From: Kribbella antibiotica
GTDB lineage: Bacteria > Actinomycetota > Actinomycetes > Propionibacteriales > Kribbellaceae
Direction: 5' to 3'
DNA: 64,000 nt
NCBI RefSeq assembly: GCF_004349055.1
Contig: NZ_SMKX01000007.1
Coordinates: 1 to 64,000, forward strand
The notes beneath the pieces are model-generated. The model was given only the letters and a program-made list of their open reading frames with translations, had not been told where the DNA came from and did no database searches. Positions 15,615 to 25,275 of this stretch are shown here, piece by piece; within the stretch, counting starts at the first letter, position 1; each line of letters opens with the position of its first letter. Both the position numbers and the translations under genes were made by a program.

Positions 15615-17460
15615 GACGCTGCTCCTCAGTCTGCTCCCACACCGGTACGCCGGTCGGCATCGGCGGCGGACCGCCCTGCTGCCCACCAGTCACCCAGGGG
15701 TTCGCTCCAGCTCCAGGCCCACCCTGCGACAACTGCGGCGCTGTCGCGCCCGGGTCGTACTTCGCCAGCGACGCCTTGACCGCTCCGGCGTCCGCGCGCG
15801 TGAACCACGGCACCGTCTTCACCATGGTGGCCGGGATGCCGGACGGGAACACCACCGCCCGGCCGGGCGGCATCGCTGCCAGGTCGGAGATCTCGAGGAT
15901 GTTCTGCCGCTGCGTCTGCCGGCTGGTCCCTCGCTTGCCCTCGTTGTACGAGACCGAGCTGGAGACGATGTCGTAGTCGCCGATCAGCTTGCTCAGCCGC
16001 TCCAGGAAGTTCGCGTCGGACGCGCCACCGCCGTACACGCGGATGTTGGCGGCAGACCAGAGCTTCTCCATGCCGTGCTCGCCCCAGCACTCCTGGCCCT
16101 GCGCCCAGGACTGCAGGATCGTCATCAGGACGATGCCGCGGGAGCCGAAGTGGCTGTAGAGGTCGGGGAGGTTCTTCCAGCGGCACACGTTCGCCGCCTC
16201 GTCCAGCACGCCGACCAGTGGGTTCGGCATCCGGCCCATCGGGCAGCCCTTGGCGTACTCCTCGGCCGCCTCCACGACGGCGACGGTCAACGCGGTGACC
16301 AGCGGACCCGCCGTACCGGCGCCTTCCTTGGAGAGGCTGTAGAGCGTGCCGCCCTTGCGGACGAACTCGTGCGGGTTGAACTGCGGACGCGTGTCGTTAG
16401 GGCCCTGCGGGATGACCCAGCGGGTCACCTTGCGGTTCACCAGGAACTGGGCGCTCTGCTGCGCCGTGCCGTACACACCGGCGCGCTGCTTGTCAGGTGC
16501 GTTGATGACACCGGACAGTGCGTCGGCGGAGAGCTGCAGGCCCGGAGTGTTCCGCAGGATGCGTTCTGGCTCGTCGTTGCGCTGGTCCGCGAGCCACGTG
16601 TACACCTGCGTGATCGGACGCTTGGCAACCGCCGCGGCGAGCAACAGCCCAGCCAGCAGGTCCGTACCGGCCGAGTCGAAGAACGCATCGGTCTGTGCAC
16701 CGACCTGACGCTGTGAGGCGACGAAGTGCTCCGCCAGCTCCCGTGCCTTGGTCTCGTCGGTGATGTAGGACAGCGGGTTCCACCACCAGTTCGGCGGCTC
16801 CTCACAGACCTCTTGCGGGTCGAACACCCAGACCGGGCCCTTGTCGAGCCGCGGGCCGCGGGTGGCGTCCACGATGTCGCGCTTGTTGGAGGTGGCGACC
16901 ACGGAGCCAGGAGCATCCAGAATCGCCGGTACGGCGCGGGACGTCGTCTTACCGGTCCGCGGGCCCCAGATGTCGATGTGCATGTCTTCCCAGGACCCGA
17001 AGACCTCCAGGTTGTCCCGGACGGTCCGGCCGATCAGGATGCCCGGACCGGCATGTCCGGCGCCGAGCCGGTTCGCGATGCCCTGCGCGCCTTCGCGGGT
17101 CAGCTTGAAGATCTCCGACCGCTTCGACATCAGGAACGCCTGCCGGTCCACCCGACCGCCCGACGCCTTCCGGCGGCGGAGCAGGTACCACCCCAGGCCG
17201 ACGAGCAGGCCCAGCAGCACGAGCTCAAGGATCAGTACGCCGGTCGCTGCGCCGGACCAGCGCAACCGGCCCTGGATCAACTGCGACAGCGCGCTGAACG
17301 GGTTCGCCGGTACGGCGCGGGTGCCGTCGATCGAGGCCGTTGCCTTCAGGGCACCCCAGATCGTGCCGGCGGCGACCACGAGCACGCCGCAGCCGATGAA
17401 GATCAGGACCGTCTCGACGGACAGGCCGCCCGGTCCGGTCGTGCGTTTGCCGTCAGCCAT
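15604..17460 (-). CDS. VirD4/TraG-like type IV coupling ATPase
   Basis: A 618-aa membrane-anchored ATPase that in conjugation systems couples substrate DNA-protein to the secretion channel. Two N-terminal membrane helices (about 17-38 and 72-94) precede a cytoplasmic ATPase domain. Walker A is GPRTGKTT (166-173) and Walker B is LVGVLDEAANV (415-425), followed by the TraM-recognition-type C-terminal part. The P-loop is uninterrupted, unlike in the neighbouring VirB4-like gene. Its start overlaps the end of that gene by 8 bp. No relaxase is visible, so the transported substrate may be protein or unknown DNA. Confidence 0.88.
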   Translation of the reverse strand: MADGKRTTGPGGLSVETVLIFIGCGVLVVAAGTIWGALKATASIDGTRAVPANPFSALSQLIQGRLRWSGAATGVLILELVLLGLLVGLGWYLLRRRKASGGRVDRQAFLMSKRSEIFKLTREGAQGIANRLGAGHAGPGILIGRTVRDNLEVFGSWEDMHIDIWGPRTGKTTSRAVPAILDAPGSVVATSNKRDIVDATRGPRLDKGPVWVFDPQEVCEEPPNWWWNPLSYITDETKARELAEHFVASQRQVGAQTDAFFDSAGTDLLAGLLLAAAVAKRPITQVYTWLADQRNDEPERILRNTPGLQLSADALSGVINAPDKQRAGVYGTAQQSAQFLVNRKVTRWVIPQGPNDTRPQFNPHEFVRKGGTLYSLSKEGAGTAGPLVTALTVAVVEAAEEYAKGCPMGRMPNPLVGVLDEAANVCRWKNLPDLYSHFGSRGIVLMTILQSWAQGQECWGEHGMEKLWSAANIRVYGGGASDANFLERLSKLIGDYDIVSSSVSYNEGKRGTSRQTQRQNILEISDLAAMPPGRAVVFPSGIPATMVKTVPWFTRADAGAVKASLAKYDPGATAPQLSQGGPGAGANPWVTGGQQGGPPPMPTGVPVWEQTEEQRRGW

Positions 17461-20380
17461 TGTTCGTCACCTCCGGCCGCGCGACGACCCGGGTGGTCGG
17501 GTCGGGCGGCGGCAGCATCGCGGGGTCGTCGAAGCTGTACTCCTCGACGACCTCCTCCGTCCCGTCCTCGGCGACCTCGACCTTCAACGGCCGTCCGTCG
17601 GCGCCGGTCTTCCACAGCTTGTTCGTGTCGTTGATCTCGCGCTCCACCGAGGTGAGGCCGACGTGCACCGGGATACCCGGGCGGCCACCGACCTTGATCA
17701 GGAAGTTTCCGCGACCTGGGGGCGCCGCTTCTTCACCGGTGGCCGGGTCCCAGGCGGGCGGGTCCTGCCAGCCGATGAGCATGTTCTGCTCTTCCTGCGA
17801 CATCGGCACGACCTCGGTCAGGTTCTCCATCTCGGCCCGCGGCAGACCGCCGAGGACGACCATGCCGGACCGCTCGACGAAACCCTTGGCCTTCATCCGG
17901 TCCTCGGGGTGCTCGAGCGCGAGCAGGTCGGACATGGTGTGCGAGATCATCGCCATCCCGACACCACGCTGCCGGTTCAGGCGGGTCAGTGCGTCGACGC
18001 GGTCGACCAGACCACGCCCGGCACGCAGCACCCGCCACAGCTCGTCGAGGATGACGAAGTAGTGCCGCCGCGGCTCGAGCCCGGCATCGGCCAGCGCCTG
18101 TGCGACCGCGACCGCACCGAAGCCGTACGACCAGCAAGCCAGCAGTACGGCGGCTTGCAGGTTCGTCTCGGAGTCGTCGATGTTGGACACGTCGAAGACG
18201 ACCGGACGGTCCATCTTCATCGGGTTGTCGGTCTGCTCGGAGAAGATCTCGCCGAGCCGGCCACCGCCGACCAGACCGATCAGCGAGGCCTCGAGACCTT
18301 CGGTGATCTGCCGGTACCGGTCGAGGCTGCCGCGGTCCAGAGCCACGTTCCGCACCCGGTCCGGCGCGTCCTGGACAACCTTGAGCAGATCGCGCAGGAC
18401 CGGCGTACCGGTGTGGCGTTCGTCGAGGACCTTGAGGGCCTCGTCGATGATCGTCTCTTCGCGGTCGGTCGGCGGGGCCGAGCGCATGATCGAGATCAGC
18501 GCCGAAACCATCGTCTGCCGGCGGCCGTGCGCGTCGGCCTGGATCGCCTCGCGAGCCTTGCCGGTCAGCCGCAGCGCGGCCTCCCGCGACTCCCCCGGGT
18601 CCAGGATGTTCAGATGCCCGCGTCCGCGGCCGAGCTGAATGACCTGCCCGCCCAGCGACTCGATCAGGTCCTTGTAGTCGGGCTTCAGATCGCCGAGCAC
18701 CAACGGCTGAACGCCGTACCCGGCGAGGCCGAGCGCCATCCGCCGGGTGATCGTTGAGTTGTGCGTGGTGATGAAGGTGCGACCAGCCAGGTAGAGGCCA
18801 TCGGAGTTCGCCACCTGGATGCACCGGACCGGCCTGGACGTGACTCTGCGCGCCGACACGACGTACCGATGTGAGGTCCGGGCCGGGTTGCCGACCGTCC
18901 TCTCTGCGTGCGTCTCGTGCTTTCGACGCAGTCCGAACACCTCGTCGGTGGTGGTGAATCCGATCGTCCACTTCGGACCGCAGTCCTTGCCGTTCACTGT
19001 CGCCCGTCCCTCACGAAGGGTCGGGCGATAGCCAAGGCTCGCGACGAGTTCCAGTACGTCGTCAGCCAACCGCCGGTTGGTCGCGGTGTACTGGACCTGG
19101 CCACCCGCCGGTGAGACCGTGCCGTCGGTGTCGAGCAGACCGGCGAGCAGGTCGCGCCGCTGTCGGTCCGATCCACGCAGATAGGTCGTTGGAATGTGCT
19201 TGGCATTCAGAACGCCAAGCTCACTCAGGACCTGCGTGAGGCCGATTCCCTTCTGCCGGTAGGTCCCGGGAATCGTCAGCCGGTAGAGCATCGGCCCGGT
19301 CTGCTCGCATTCAATTCCTGCGGCCCGAATCCGATCGACGATGCCCTGGTCGATCGAGGTCAGTCGCGGCGCCGCACTGTGCCCATCACCCAGCCAGGCG
19401 CCCAGCACGTACGGATCCAGAGGCAGACCGGCTTCGCGCAGGACAAGACCTTCCATCACCCGGACAGCGTGATTGGCCTTGCCGCCCGCGACCAGGGTTG
19501 CTGCGATCTGGGCCGTCGTGACGGCCTCCTTCTGCGGCGTCCGGTCACGCTGATCATTCTTCGTCCGGCGCAGCGCCTCGTCCACCGCACCGACCAAGGT
19601 GGATGGGTCGTACCAGCGTCGGCTGCCCTTGCTGCGAACCGGTTCCACGGTGCTCGCCCAGCGGTAGACCGAGCTTTCACGGGTGGTGCCGTTCCAGCCG
19701 AGGGCACGGGTCAGATCCCGGACCGTAACCGGCTCGGCGCCAAGACTCGTCCGGGCGGCACCAACAGCCGTGAGTTCGGCGTCCGTACCGACCGGAAGCC
19801 GCTTGCGCGGCACGTTGTGCTCCACCCAGCTTCGCCGACGATCTTCAGCTGTCTCCGTCACCCACAGGTGCTCGGCGTCGGCGACGATGGTCTCACCGCT
19901 GGAGAAAGTGAGCTCCCAGCAGTCGCGCTCGTTCATCACCTCGGACACCGCAACGACCGCCGTCGGCAGGCCGTCCGCACCGAAGACGAAATCGCCCGGC
20001 TGCAAGTCAGCCATGCGTCGCAATCCGTCCGGCGTCGGGATCTGGGTGTCGACGTCGAGCGCCTTACCCAGACCGGGTTTACCGAGGACGAACATCGATG
20101 GGTTCGAGATCAGTTTGGCGCGCATGAACCAGCTGATCGGGTCGCAGCACATGGTTGCGCCGGAGAGGATGTTGCGGCCGATCGGTACGCCGACCATCGG
20201 GCTGCCGGTGCCGGCCGAGAACGGCCACATCCCGCAGACCTGGACCGTCGTACCGCGCCACTCCTGCGGAGCCTGGAGGTAGGTCGAGTACCCGCCGCCC
20301 ATCCCCGGCCAGCCACGCGGCATCGGCCGCTTGCCGCGCCGGGTCGGGTCGACGGCCTTCTCCGGCTTCGGCTTGCTCAC
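17453..20380 (-). CDS. VirB4-like secretion ATPase interrupted by an intein
   Basis: A 975-aa precursor; removing intein residues 107-541 leaves a 540-aa ATPase. Walker A is KPGLGK/ST, split by the intein, and HYFVILDELWRVL (773-785) is Walker B. Downstream, GMAMISHTMSDLL and the arginine-rich region resemble VirB4/TraC hexameric ATPases that power pilus assembly and transfer. Its first residues overlap the SCO6880-like gene by 4 bp (ATGA). The protein cannot bind ATP until the intein splices. Confidence 0.88.
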   Translation of the reverse strand: MSKPKPEKAVDPTRRGKRPMPRGWPGMGGGYSTYLQAPQEWRGTTVQVCGMWPFSAGTGSPMVGVPIGRNILSGATMCCDPISWFMRAKLISNPSMFVLGKPGLGKALDVDTQIPTPDGLRRMADLQPGDFVFGADGLPTAVVAVSEVMNERDCWELTFSSGETIVADAEHLWVTETAEDRRRSWVEHNVPRKRLPVGTDAELTAVGAARTSLGAEPVTVRDLTRALGWNGTTRESSVYRWASTVEPVRSKGSRRWYDPSTLVGAVDEALRRTKNDQRDRTPQKEAVTTAQIAATLVAGGKANHAVRVMEGLVLREAGLPLDPYVLGAWLGDGHSAAPRLTSIDQGIVDRIRAAGIECEQTGPMLYRLTIPGTYRQKGIGLTQVLSELGVLNAKHIPTTYLRGSDRQRRDLLAGLLDTDGTVSPAGGQVQYTATNRRLADDVLELVASLGYRPTLREGRATVNGKDCGPKWTIGFTTTDEVFGLRRKHETHAERTVGNPARTSHRYVVSARRVTSRPVRCIQVANSDGLYLAGRTFITTHNSTITRRMALGLAGYGVQPLVLGDLKPDYKDLIESLGGQVIQLGRGRGHLNILDPGESREAALRLTGKAREAIQADAHGRRQTMVSALISIMRSAPPTDREETIIDEALKVLDERHTGTPVLRDLLKVVQDAPDRVRNVALDRGSLDRYRQITEGLEASLIGLVGGGRLGEIFSEQTDNPMKMDRPVVFDVSNIDDSETNLQAAVLLACWSYGFGAVAVAQALADAGLEPRRHYFVILDELWRVLRAGRGLVDRVDALTRLNRQRGVGMAMISHTMSDLLALEHPEDRMKAKGFVERSGMVVLGGLPRAEMENLTEVVPMSQEEQNMLIGWQDPPAWDPATGEEAAPPGRGNFLIKVGGRPGIPVHVGLTSVEREINDTNKLWKTGADGRPLKVEVAEDGTEEVVEEYSFDDPAMLPPPDPTTRVVARPEVTNNG
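18758..20062 (-). other. Class 3 intein with LAGLIDADG endonuclease in the VirB4-like P-loop
   Basis: 435 residues inserted between GK and ST of Walker A. It begins with Ala107, has Trp173 in block B (DAEHLW), Cys520 in block F (PVRCIQVAN) and Thr539 before the terminal HN, the class 3 Trp-Cys-Thr signature. An endonuclease is present: VLGAWLGDG (325-333) and LLAGLLDTDGT (411-421) are LAGLIDADG dodecapeptides with their acidic residues. Its first 67 residues align without gaps to DnaB intein 1, with about 37 identities counted by eye. Confidence 0.9.
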
Positions 20381-21885
20381 AGCGACTCCCGCAGACCGGC
20401 CGGAACGGACAGGTGGCTCTGCAGTACGACGCCGAGCGGCAGCCCGGCCACGAACGACGAGTCCTGCGATCCGTACGCCGGTCGCAGCAGCACCCGAGCT
20501 GTCGCGCCCAGGTTGTCGATGGCGGCGATCATGTCCGGGATCTGCTCGGCCGTCATCACTGTTCCGGTGACGATCATGCCGAAGTTCACCAGACCGGCCC
20601 CGCGCGCCTCTTCCTGCGCGGTGCGGTCAGCAGCGCGGGCCTCGGCCATCGTGCGCGCCGAGGGCCGGGCGGTGGTCGTCGCGCGGAAGGATGCGTTGCG
20701 CTTGTCGGCCTCGACCATGCGGGCCGCGGTGGCCGCGTCGAGCGGCCGGTAGAGCAGAGTGACGCGCTTGCGGTCGATGTCGTTGTGCGGACCGACCAAC
20801 TGCGACAGCACGGACGAGAACACCTCGCCGCGCGGAGCCTGCGTCATCTGCCAGGTCACCGACCAGGCGGAGTCGTGCCGGTACTTGTCCCAGAACGCCT
20901 GTGCACCAGCCGGACCGACATCGGTCCACTGCAGCTCGGGCGCCATGCCCTGGCTCCGAGCCTCATCAATCAGTACGGCGGACGCCGGGTCATAGGCGAT
21001 CCGGATCGTCTCGCATAGCTCCTGCGCAGTGACCGGGCGAGCCGCTCCGGCGCCAGTCGCGTTCAAGCTCTGGGTGAGCGCGGGAAGCCGGGACGCGAGC
21101 TCCCGGCCCATGTCCTCTTCCTTGCGCCGCTTGCCGTTGCGGTCGGTGCCCTTGAAGGTCAGCGCGACCCGGGCCGACACGAGCGCCGAACCCTCGGGGT
21201 AGCTCTGCACGACCTCGGCGAGCATCGCCTGAGCGATCGCCGGGGAACCGGGCTGGATGTTGTGGTTGACCTCGCGCCGCAGCCGGATGCCGGTGTCCGG
21301 TGCACTCTCCACCGTCACCGAGGCGGCGACGATGCCCGGCTCGTGGCCGAGCGAGGCGAGCCACTGGCCCCAGTGCGCGACCCAGTTGTCGATCTGGTCG
21401 TCGTCGACCAGCGACGCGCCGTCCGGCTCGGCGTTGATCACGACGGTGAAGTGCCGCGTGCTCGGGTAGAACAGCAGCGCGAACGGCCGGCCGTACGAGT
21501 CCTTGTACTCGCTCAGCTGCGAGGCGGCGGCCAGGCCAGGGATCTGGAACTTGCCCCAGGCGGTGCGGCCGAGCGGACCGGAACGGTAGATGTTGTGCTT
21601 CGCCATCTTTGCTCGTTGCCATCCAATACGGGTCGAGAGCCGTTGCAGGGCGGACAGGTTGTGTTTGTCCTTTGTCATCAGCAGCAGCAGCATCACGCCG
21701 ACGACCAGCAGACAGATGAAGGCACCGAGGATTCCGCCCGCCATCATCGAGAAGATCGTGGCCAGCAGGCCACCCATCATGATGCCGGTGCCCAGCGTTC
21801 CCAGGCCGGCGATACCCGCCGAGGCGGGCTGCCGCCAGTTGCCGTAGGTGCGCGGAACGCTTCGTACGTTGTCAGCTGCTGCCAC
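20377..21885 (-). CDS. SCO6880-family conjugation protein
   Basis: A 502-aa protein of the family named after S. coelicolor SCO6880, found in actinobacterial conjugation-like clusters. Two N-terminal membrane segments (about 24-48 and 50-70) are followed by a large cytoplasmic domain (SALQRLSTRIGWQRAK onward). The family is thought to combine VirB3/PrgI-like membrane parts with the N-terminal region of VirB4. It has no P-loop, consistent with the separate ATPase gene downstream. It overlaps the upstream TrbL-like gene by 14 bp and the downstream gene by 4 bp. Confidence 0.85.
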   Translation of the reverse strand: MAAADNVRSVPRTYGNWRQPASAGIAGLGTLGTGIMMGGLLATIFSMMAGGILGAFICLLVVGVMLLLLMTKDKHNLSALQRLSTRIGWQRAKMAKHNIYRSGPLGRTAWGKFQIPGLAAASQLSEYKDSYGRPFALLFYPSTRHFTVVINAEPDGASLVDDDQIDNWVAHWGQWLASLGHEPGIVAASVTVESAPDTGIRLRREVNHNIQPGSPAIAQAMLAEVVQSYPEGSALVSARVALTFKGTDRNGKRRKEEDMGRELASRLPALTQSLNATGAGAARPVTAQELCETIRIAYDPASAVLIDEARSQGMAPELQWTDVGPAGAQAFWDKYRHDSAWSVTWQMTQAPRGEVFSSVLSQLVGPHNDIDRKRVTLLYRPLDAATAARMVEADKRNASFRATTTARPSARTMAEARAADRTAQEEARGAGLVNFGMIVTGTVMTAEQIPDMIAAIDNLGATARVLLRPAYGSQDSSFVAGLPLGVVLQSHLSVPAGLRESL

Positions 21886-23497
21886 GTGGTCCGTCCGAAT
21901 CTCGTCTGTGGTCGTCGCGGGGCTGGCGCTGCTCCCGCTGCCGTTCCCGGTTCACATCCCGCTGTGAGCCGCCACTGCCGGACGGTCCACCACCGCCACC
22001 ACCACCACCGCCGCTGCTGCCTTCGCTCCCGCCGCCGCCACCGGAGCCCTGCGGGGCATCGTCGCCGAGCGTCTCTTGCGCGGCCATCTCGCCGGCCTGC
22101 TTGGTCGCCTTGACACCGGCCGCAACGATCGCGATCGGCGCCGCCACAGCGGCCGCTGGGCCTGCTGCGGCCGCCGCACCACCGGCTGCCGCGCCGCCAC
22201 CGGCCGCTGCTCCACCGGCCGCTGCTCCACCGCCCGCAGCACCGCCCGCAGCACCGCCACTGGCGCCGGCCGTTGCAGGGGGTGGCGTAGCGCCCCCTGT
22301 GGGAGCTCCCTTCGGACCACCCGTACTCGGCGCCTGCTGTTTGGCCTTCCCGACGTTCTTGGAGCCGGTCGGGCCGTCGCCGCCACCACCCTCGCTGCCG
22401 CTACCGCCTTCGCCCTGGAGCGAGTCCTGCAGCTTGCCGGCCAGCTTGTCCGCACCGACCAGCTTGGCGGCGATCATGCCGGCGCCGGCCTGTCCCGCGG
22501 TCGCAGCGACCATCGGAACGATGAACCGCATCAGACCGGGAAGTGCGAACAGCGCAAGCACCAGCAGGGTCAGGCCGGTGACCATGTTCATCACCGAGTT
22601 GCCCGCCGCCGTGGTGGAGGTGAGGTTCAGGCCGCCGCCGTTGTTGGACGTCAGCCTGATCGCGGTCGCATAGACGATCGCGGCCACCGGTTTGTAGAGC
22701 ACGAAAGCGAACATCCAGCCGAGGATCTTCTTGAACCAGTTCCGGCCCATCTCGGTGTTGGTCGCCGCCGCCGCGATCGGCAGCATGCCGACCAGCAGGA
22801 TCAGCATCGCGCTGCGCACCACCATCAGGATGATCTGGATCACCCCGGCGATGATCGCCAGGATCCCGATCGCGATCGGCAGCGCGATCCCCATCGGCCC
22901 GACCCGCGACGAGACCGCCAGCATCGTGGTCATCGCGGCGCCGAACGTCGTGTGTTTCGGGGCATTCGGTTTCGTGAGGTCGCTGAGCTCGCACTGCCAG
23001 CCGAGCTTCGGATCGTCGAACAAGGAGGTGTTGACGATGCACTGGGAGAACTGGTCACCGAACTCGATCAGGGCCTGCGTCACGCCGACGACGAGCAGCG
23101 ACGCGACGCCCAGGGTGATCAGCGACCGGAGCAGGTCGCGGGCCGACTCGCCCCGCTGGCTGTAGGCCATCTTGATCCCGGCGATCAGCACGCCGACGAT
23201 CGCGACGGAGAAGGCGATGTAGTGGGTGTGCGACCACACCCAGGCGACCGTGCCGGAGGCGGGCTGCCCCGGGTTGTCGCCCATCGTCGGGGAGCCGACC
23301 GCGATGGTCGGGACGTAGACCCAGAAGGTGGCGATGGTGCCCATCACCACGGTCACGGCTTGGGAGATCGCATCGAGAATCGGCTGGAAGATCATGCCAA
23401 TCAACCACTTCACTTGGTCGCCGACCCACTCGGTGATCTTGGCCCAGACACAGTCCAGCCAGTTGCCACACAGCGGGATCAGGTAGAGGCGGTTCAC
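21872..23497 (-). CDS. VirB6/TrbL-like polytopic membrane protein with Gly/Ala-rich tail
   Basis: A 541-aa channel-type protein. The N-terminal two thirds carry about six or seven membrane segments and the stretch NTEMGRNWFKKILGWMFAF, then VLYKPVAAIVYA, shared with the upstream paralogue. From about residue 365 the protein turns into a long disordered tail of Gly, Ala, Pro and Ser repeats ending in basic residues. VirB6/TrbL proteins form the inner part of the transfer channel. The start is 2 nt from the preceding stop. Confidence 0.8.
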   Translation of the reverse strand: MNRLYLIPLCGNWLDCVWAKITEWVGDQVKWLIGMIFQPILDAISQAVTVVMGTIATFWVYVPTIAVGSPTMGDNPGQPASGTVAWVWSHTHYIAFSVAIVGVLIAGIKMAYSQRGESARDLLRSLITLGVASLLVVGVTQALIEFGDQFSQCIVNTSLFDDPKLGWQCELSDLTKPNAPKHTTFGAAMTTMLAVSSRVGPMGIALPIAIGILAIIAGVIQIILMVVRSAMLILLVGMLPIAAAATNTEMGRNWFKKILGWMFAFVLYKPVAAIVYATAIRLTSNNGGGLNLTSTTAAGNSVMNMVTGLTLLVLALFALPGLMRFIVPMVAATAGQAGAGMIAAKLVGADKLAGKLQDSLQGEGGSGSEGGGGDGPTGSKNVGKAKQQAPSTGGPKGAPTGGATPPPATAGASGGAAGGAAGGGAAAGGAAAGGGAAAGGAAAAAGPAAAVAAPIAIVAAGVKATKQAGEMAAQETLGDDAPQGSGGGGGSEGSSGGGGGGGGGPSGSGGSQRDVNRERQREQRQPRDDHRRDSDGPRGSS

Positions 23498-23498
23498 G

Positions 23499-24407
23499 TC
23501 AGGAGGTCTTCGGTGAGACGAAACGGAGAATGGCCGGTAGCGCGACCACGGCGAGAAGCATCATGGTGACGCCCATGACGATGTTCAGCATCTCGGGGGT
23601 GCCCTTGGGCGGCGTGACTCCCTTGGGCGCCGCCGGCGTGGAGATCATCGTGATGGCCGCCGCGTAGATGAGCGCGGCCACCGGTTTGTAGAGGATGAAC
23701 CCGAACAGCCAGGCCAGTGATCGCTTGAACCACATCATCCCCATCTCGGTATTGGTCGCCGCGGTGGTGATCGGGAAGATGCCGACCAGCAGGACGAGCA
23801 TCCCGTACCGGACGACCATCAGGGCCAACTGGATGATGGCGCAGATCACCATCAGGATGCCGACGAAGATGATCATCGCGAAACCCAGGAGCTCCGTCGG
23901 AGACTTCAGTGGCTCGACCATCCGGATCGTGAGCTCTTTGGCGAAGTCATGCTTGTTGGTGGCCAGAGCCTCGCCGATGATCCACCCCGAGAACTGGTCG
24001 GCATAGTCGACCAGCGCACCGACGACGGACAGCAGTCCGGCGTTCACCACCACCATCGTGAGCAGCGACTTCAGGATGTCCCGCAGCGGCTCGCCGCGGT
24101 GTGACACCGCCATCTGGATCGCGCCGACGATGACGGCCAGCGTGGCCACCGAGATCATGATGAAGGTCGTCCGGGTGTGGATCCACGAAATCGCGCCGTT
24201 GTTCTGAACATCCCCGGTCGGGATGTAGATCCACAGGAACGCGACCGCCTTCATGACCGCCTCGACGGCCTCGATGACGACCTTGGCGATCGCCTCGAGC
24301 AGCAGCTTGAAGATCGGCGAGAGCGTCCTGTCGACCACCTCGCCGAGGAACTCCGCGACGCAGTCGTCCCAGTCCCAGGGCGCGAGCGAACAGCCGAGTG
24401 CCAGCAT
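23499..24407 (-). CDS. Second VirB6/TrbL-like membrane protein, no tail
   Basis: A 302-aa polytopic membrane protein paralogous to its downstream neighbour: both share an N-terminal amphipathic region, a YADQFSGWI / FGDQFSQCI segment and NTEMG..WFK..L.W.F.F.LYKPVAA. It lacks the long Gly/Ala-rich tail. A tandem duplication of the channel component is the simplest explanation, and the two may form a heteromeric channel. Its ATG overlaps the TGA of the VirB8-like gene by 1 nt (TGATG). Confidence 0.8.
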   Translation of the reverse strand: MLALGCSLAPWDWDDCVAEFLGEVVDRTLSPIFKLLLEAIAKVVIEAVEAVMKAVAFLWIYIPTGDVQNNGAISWIHTRTTFIMISVATLAVIVGAIQMAVSHRGEPLRDILKSLLTMVVVNAGLLSVVGALVDYADQFSGWIIGEALATNKHDFAKELTIRMVEPLKSPTELLGFAMIIFVGILMVICAIIQLALMVVRYGMLVLLVGIFPITTAATNTEMGMMWFKRSLAWLFGFILYKPVAALIYAAAITMISTPAAPKGVTPPKGTPEMLNIVMGVTMMLLAVVALPAILRFVSPKTS

Positions 24408-25246
24408 CAGGCCCCCTGGAATCCGACGTAGCTCTCCAGCGATCCGAGCAGGTCCGGCTCGGTGCTGCCGTTGAAGCTGCCGTCGGTCTGCAGCTTGCCC
24501 TTCCAGTCCTTGCCGTCCCAGACCATCGTGACCGGCAGCGCGCCGGTGGTGCGTTCGTCGTACCGGACGGCGATCGAGACGATCGCGCGAGTCGGCTCGT
24601 AGTCGACCACCTTGAAGCCGGCGAACTGCCCCGGCTTACCTTCGTTGCGCGGGGTCGGGGTGGCCCGGTTCTGCTGAACCGCGATGTCCCGGCCCGGTCC
24701 CGGAGCGACCCGGGTGGCCAGTACGTCGGTCGTCAGCACCGGGTTCTTGATCTGGGCGAGCAGCGCGAAGGCCGCGAACACGGCACCGGTCGGCGAGTGG
24801 GCGAAACAGGAGCGAACGCCCTTGCGGTCCGTCAGCGCCGGCCCGGCCTCCTGCTGGAGCGGGAACAGCATGTCGTCCTCGAACTGCCAAACGACGCCCA
24901 CTGGTGCCACCCGCGGGATCAGTTGACTGGGCTTGGCCGTCTTGCAGCCGCCACTGCCCGGCTTCGGGAGCTTGGGCGTCGGCGTACTGGTCGGGTCATC
25001 GGACGGCGTGGCGGGCGGTCCGGTGGGGTCATCAGAGGGATCGGAGGTCGGGCCGCCGGTTGCCGTCGGCACCGGTGTCGGCTGCGGCTGGGCCTCGTTG
25101 CCGCCGGAGCCGCCAATGAAGATCCACAGCAACACGCAGACCAGCACCGCGCCGAGCACGACGGCACCGGCGACGAAACCCCGCTCCTGCCAGAAGCCGG
25201 ATGCCTCGTCACCGTCGCCGTCGTCACCTTTGCTGAACAGCCCCAC
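24407..25246 (-). CDS. Single-pass membrane protein, VirB8-like position
   Basis: A 279-aa protein with one membrane helix at about 23-45, a Pro/Thr/Ser-rich linker (about 50-100) and a C-terminal extracytoplasmic domain of about 180 aa. That layout and its place in the operon resemble VirB8/TcpC-type assembly factors of monoderm systems, although no sequence motif proves it. The domain contains a few cysteines (GGCKTAK, RSCFAHS) that could form a disulfide. Function by context only. Confidence 0.6.
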   Translation of the reverse strand: MGLFSKGDDGDGDEASGFWQERGFVAGAVVLGAVLVCVLLWIFIGGSGGNEAQPQPTPVPTATGGPTSDPSDDPTGPPATPSDDPTSTPTPKLPKPGSGGCKTAKPSQLIPRVAPVGVVWQFEDDMLFPLQQEAGPALTDRKGVRSCFAHSPTGAVFAAFALLAQIKNPVLTTDVLATRVAPGPGRDIAVQQNRATPTPRNEGKPGQFAGFKVVDYEPTRAIVSIAVRYDERTTGALPVTMVWDGKDWKGKLQTDGSFNGSTEPDLLGSLESYVGFQGA

Positions 25247-25275
25247 TGTCGATCAGGCTCCCGTCGAGGACGTCG

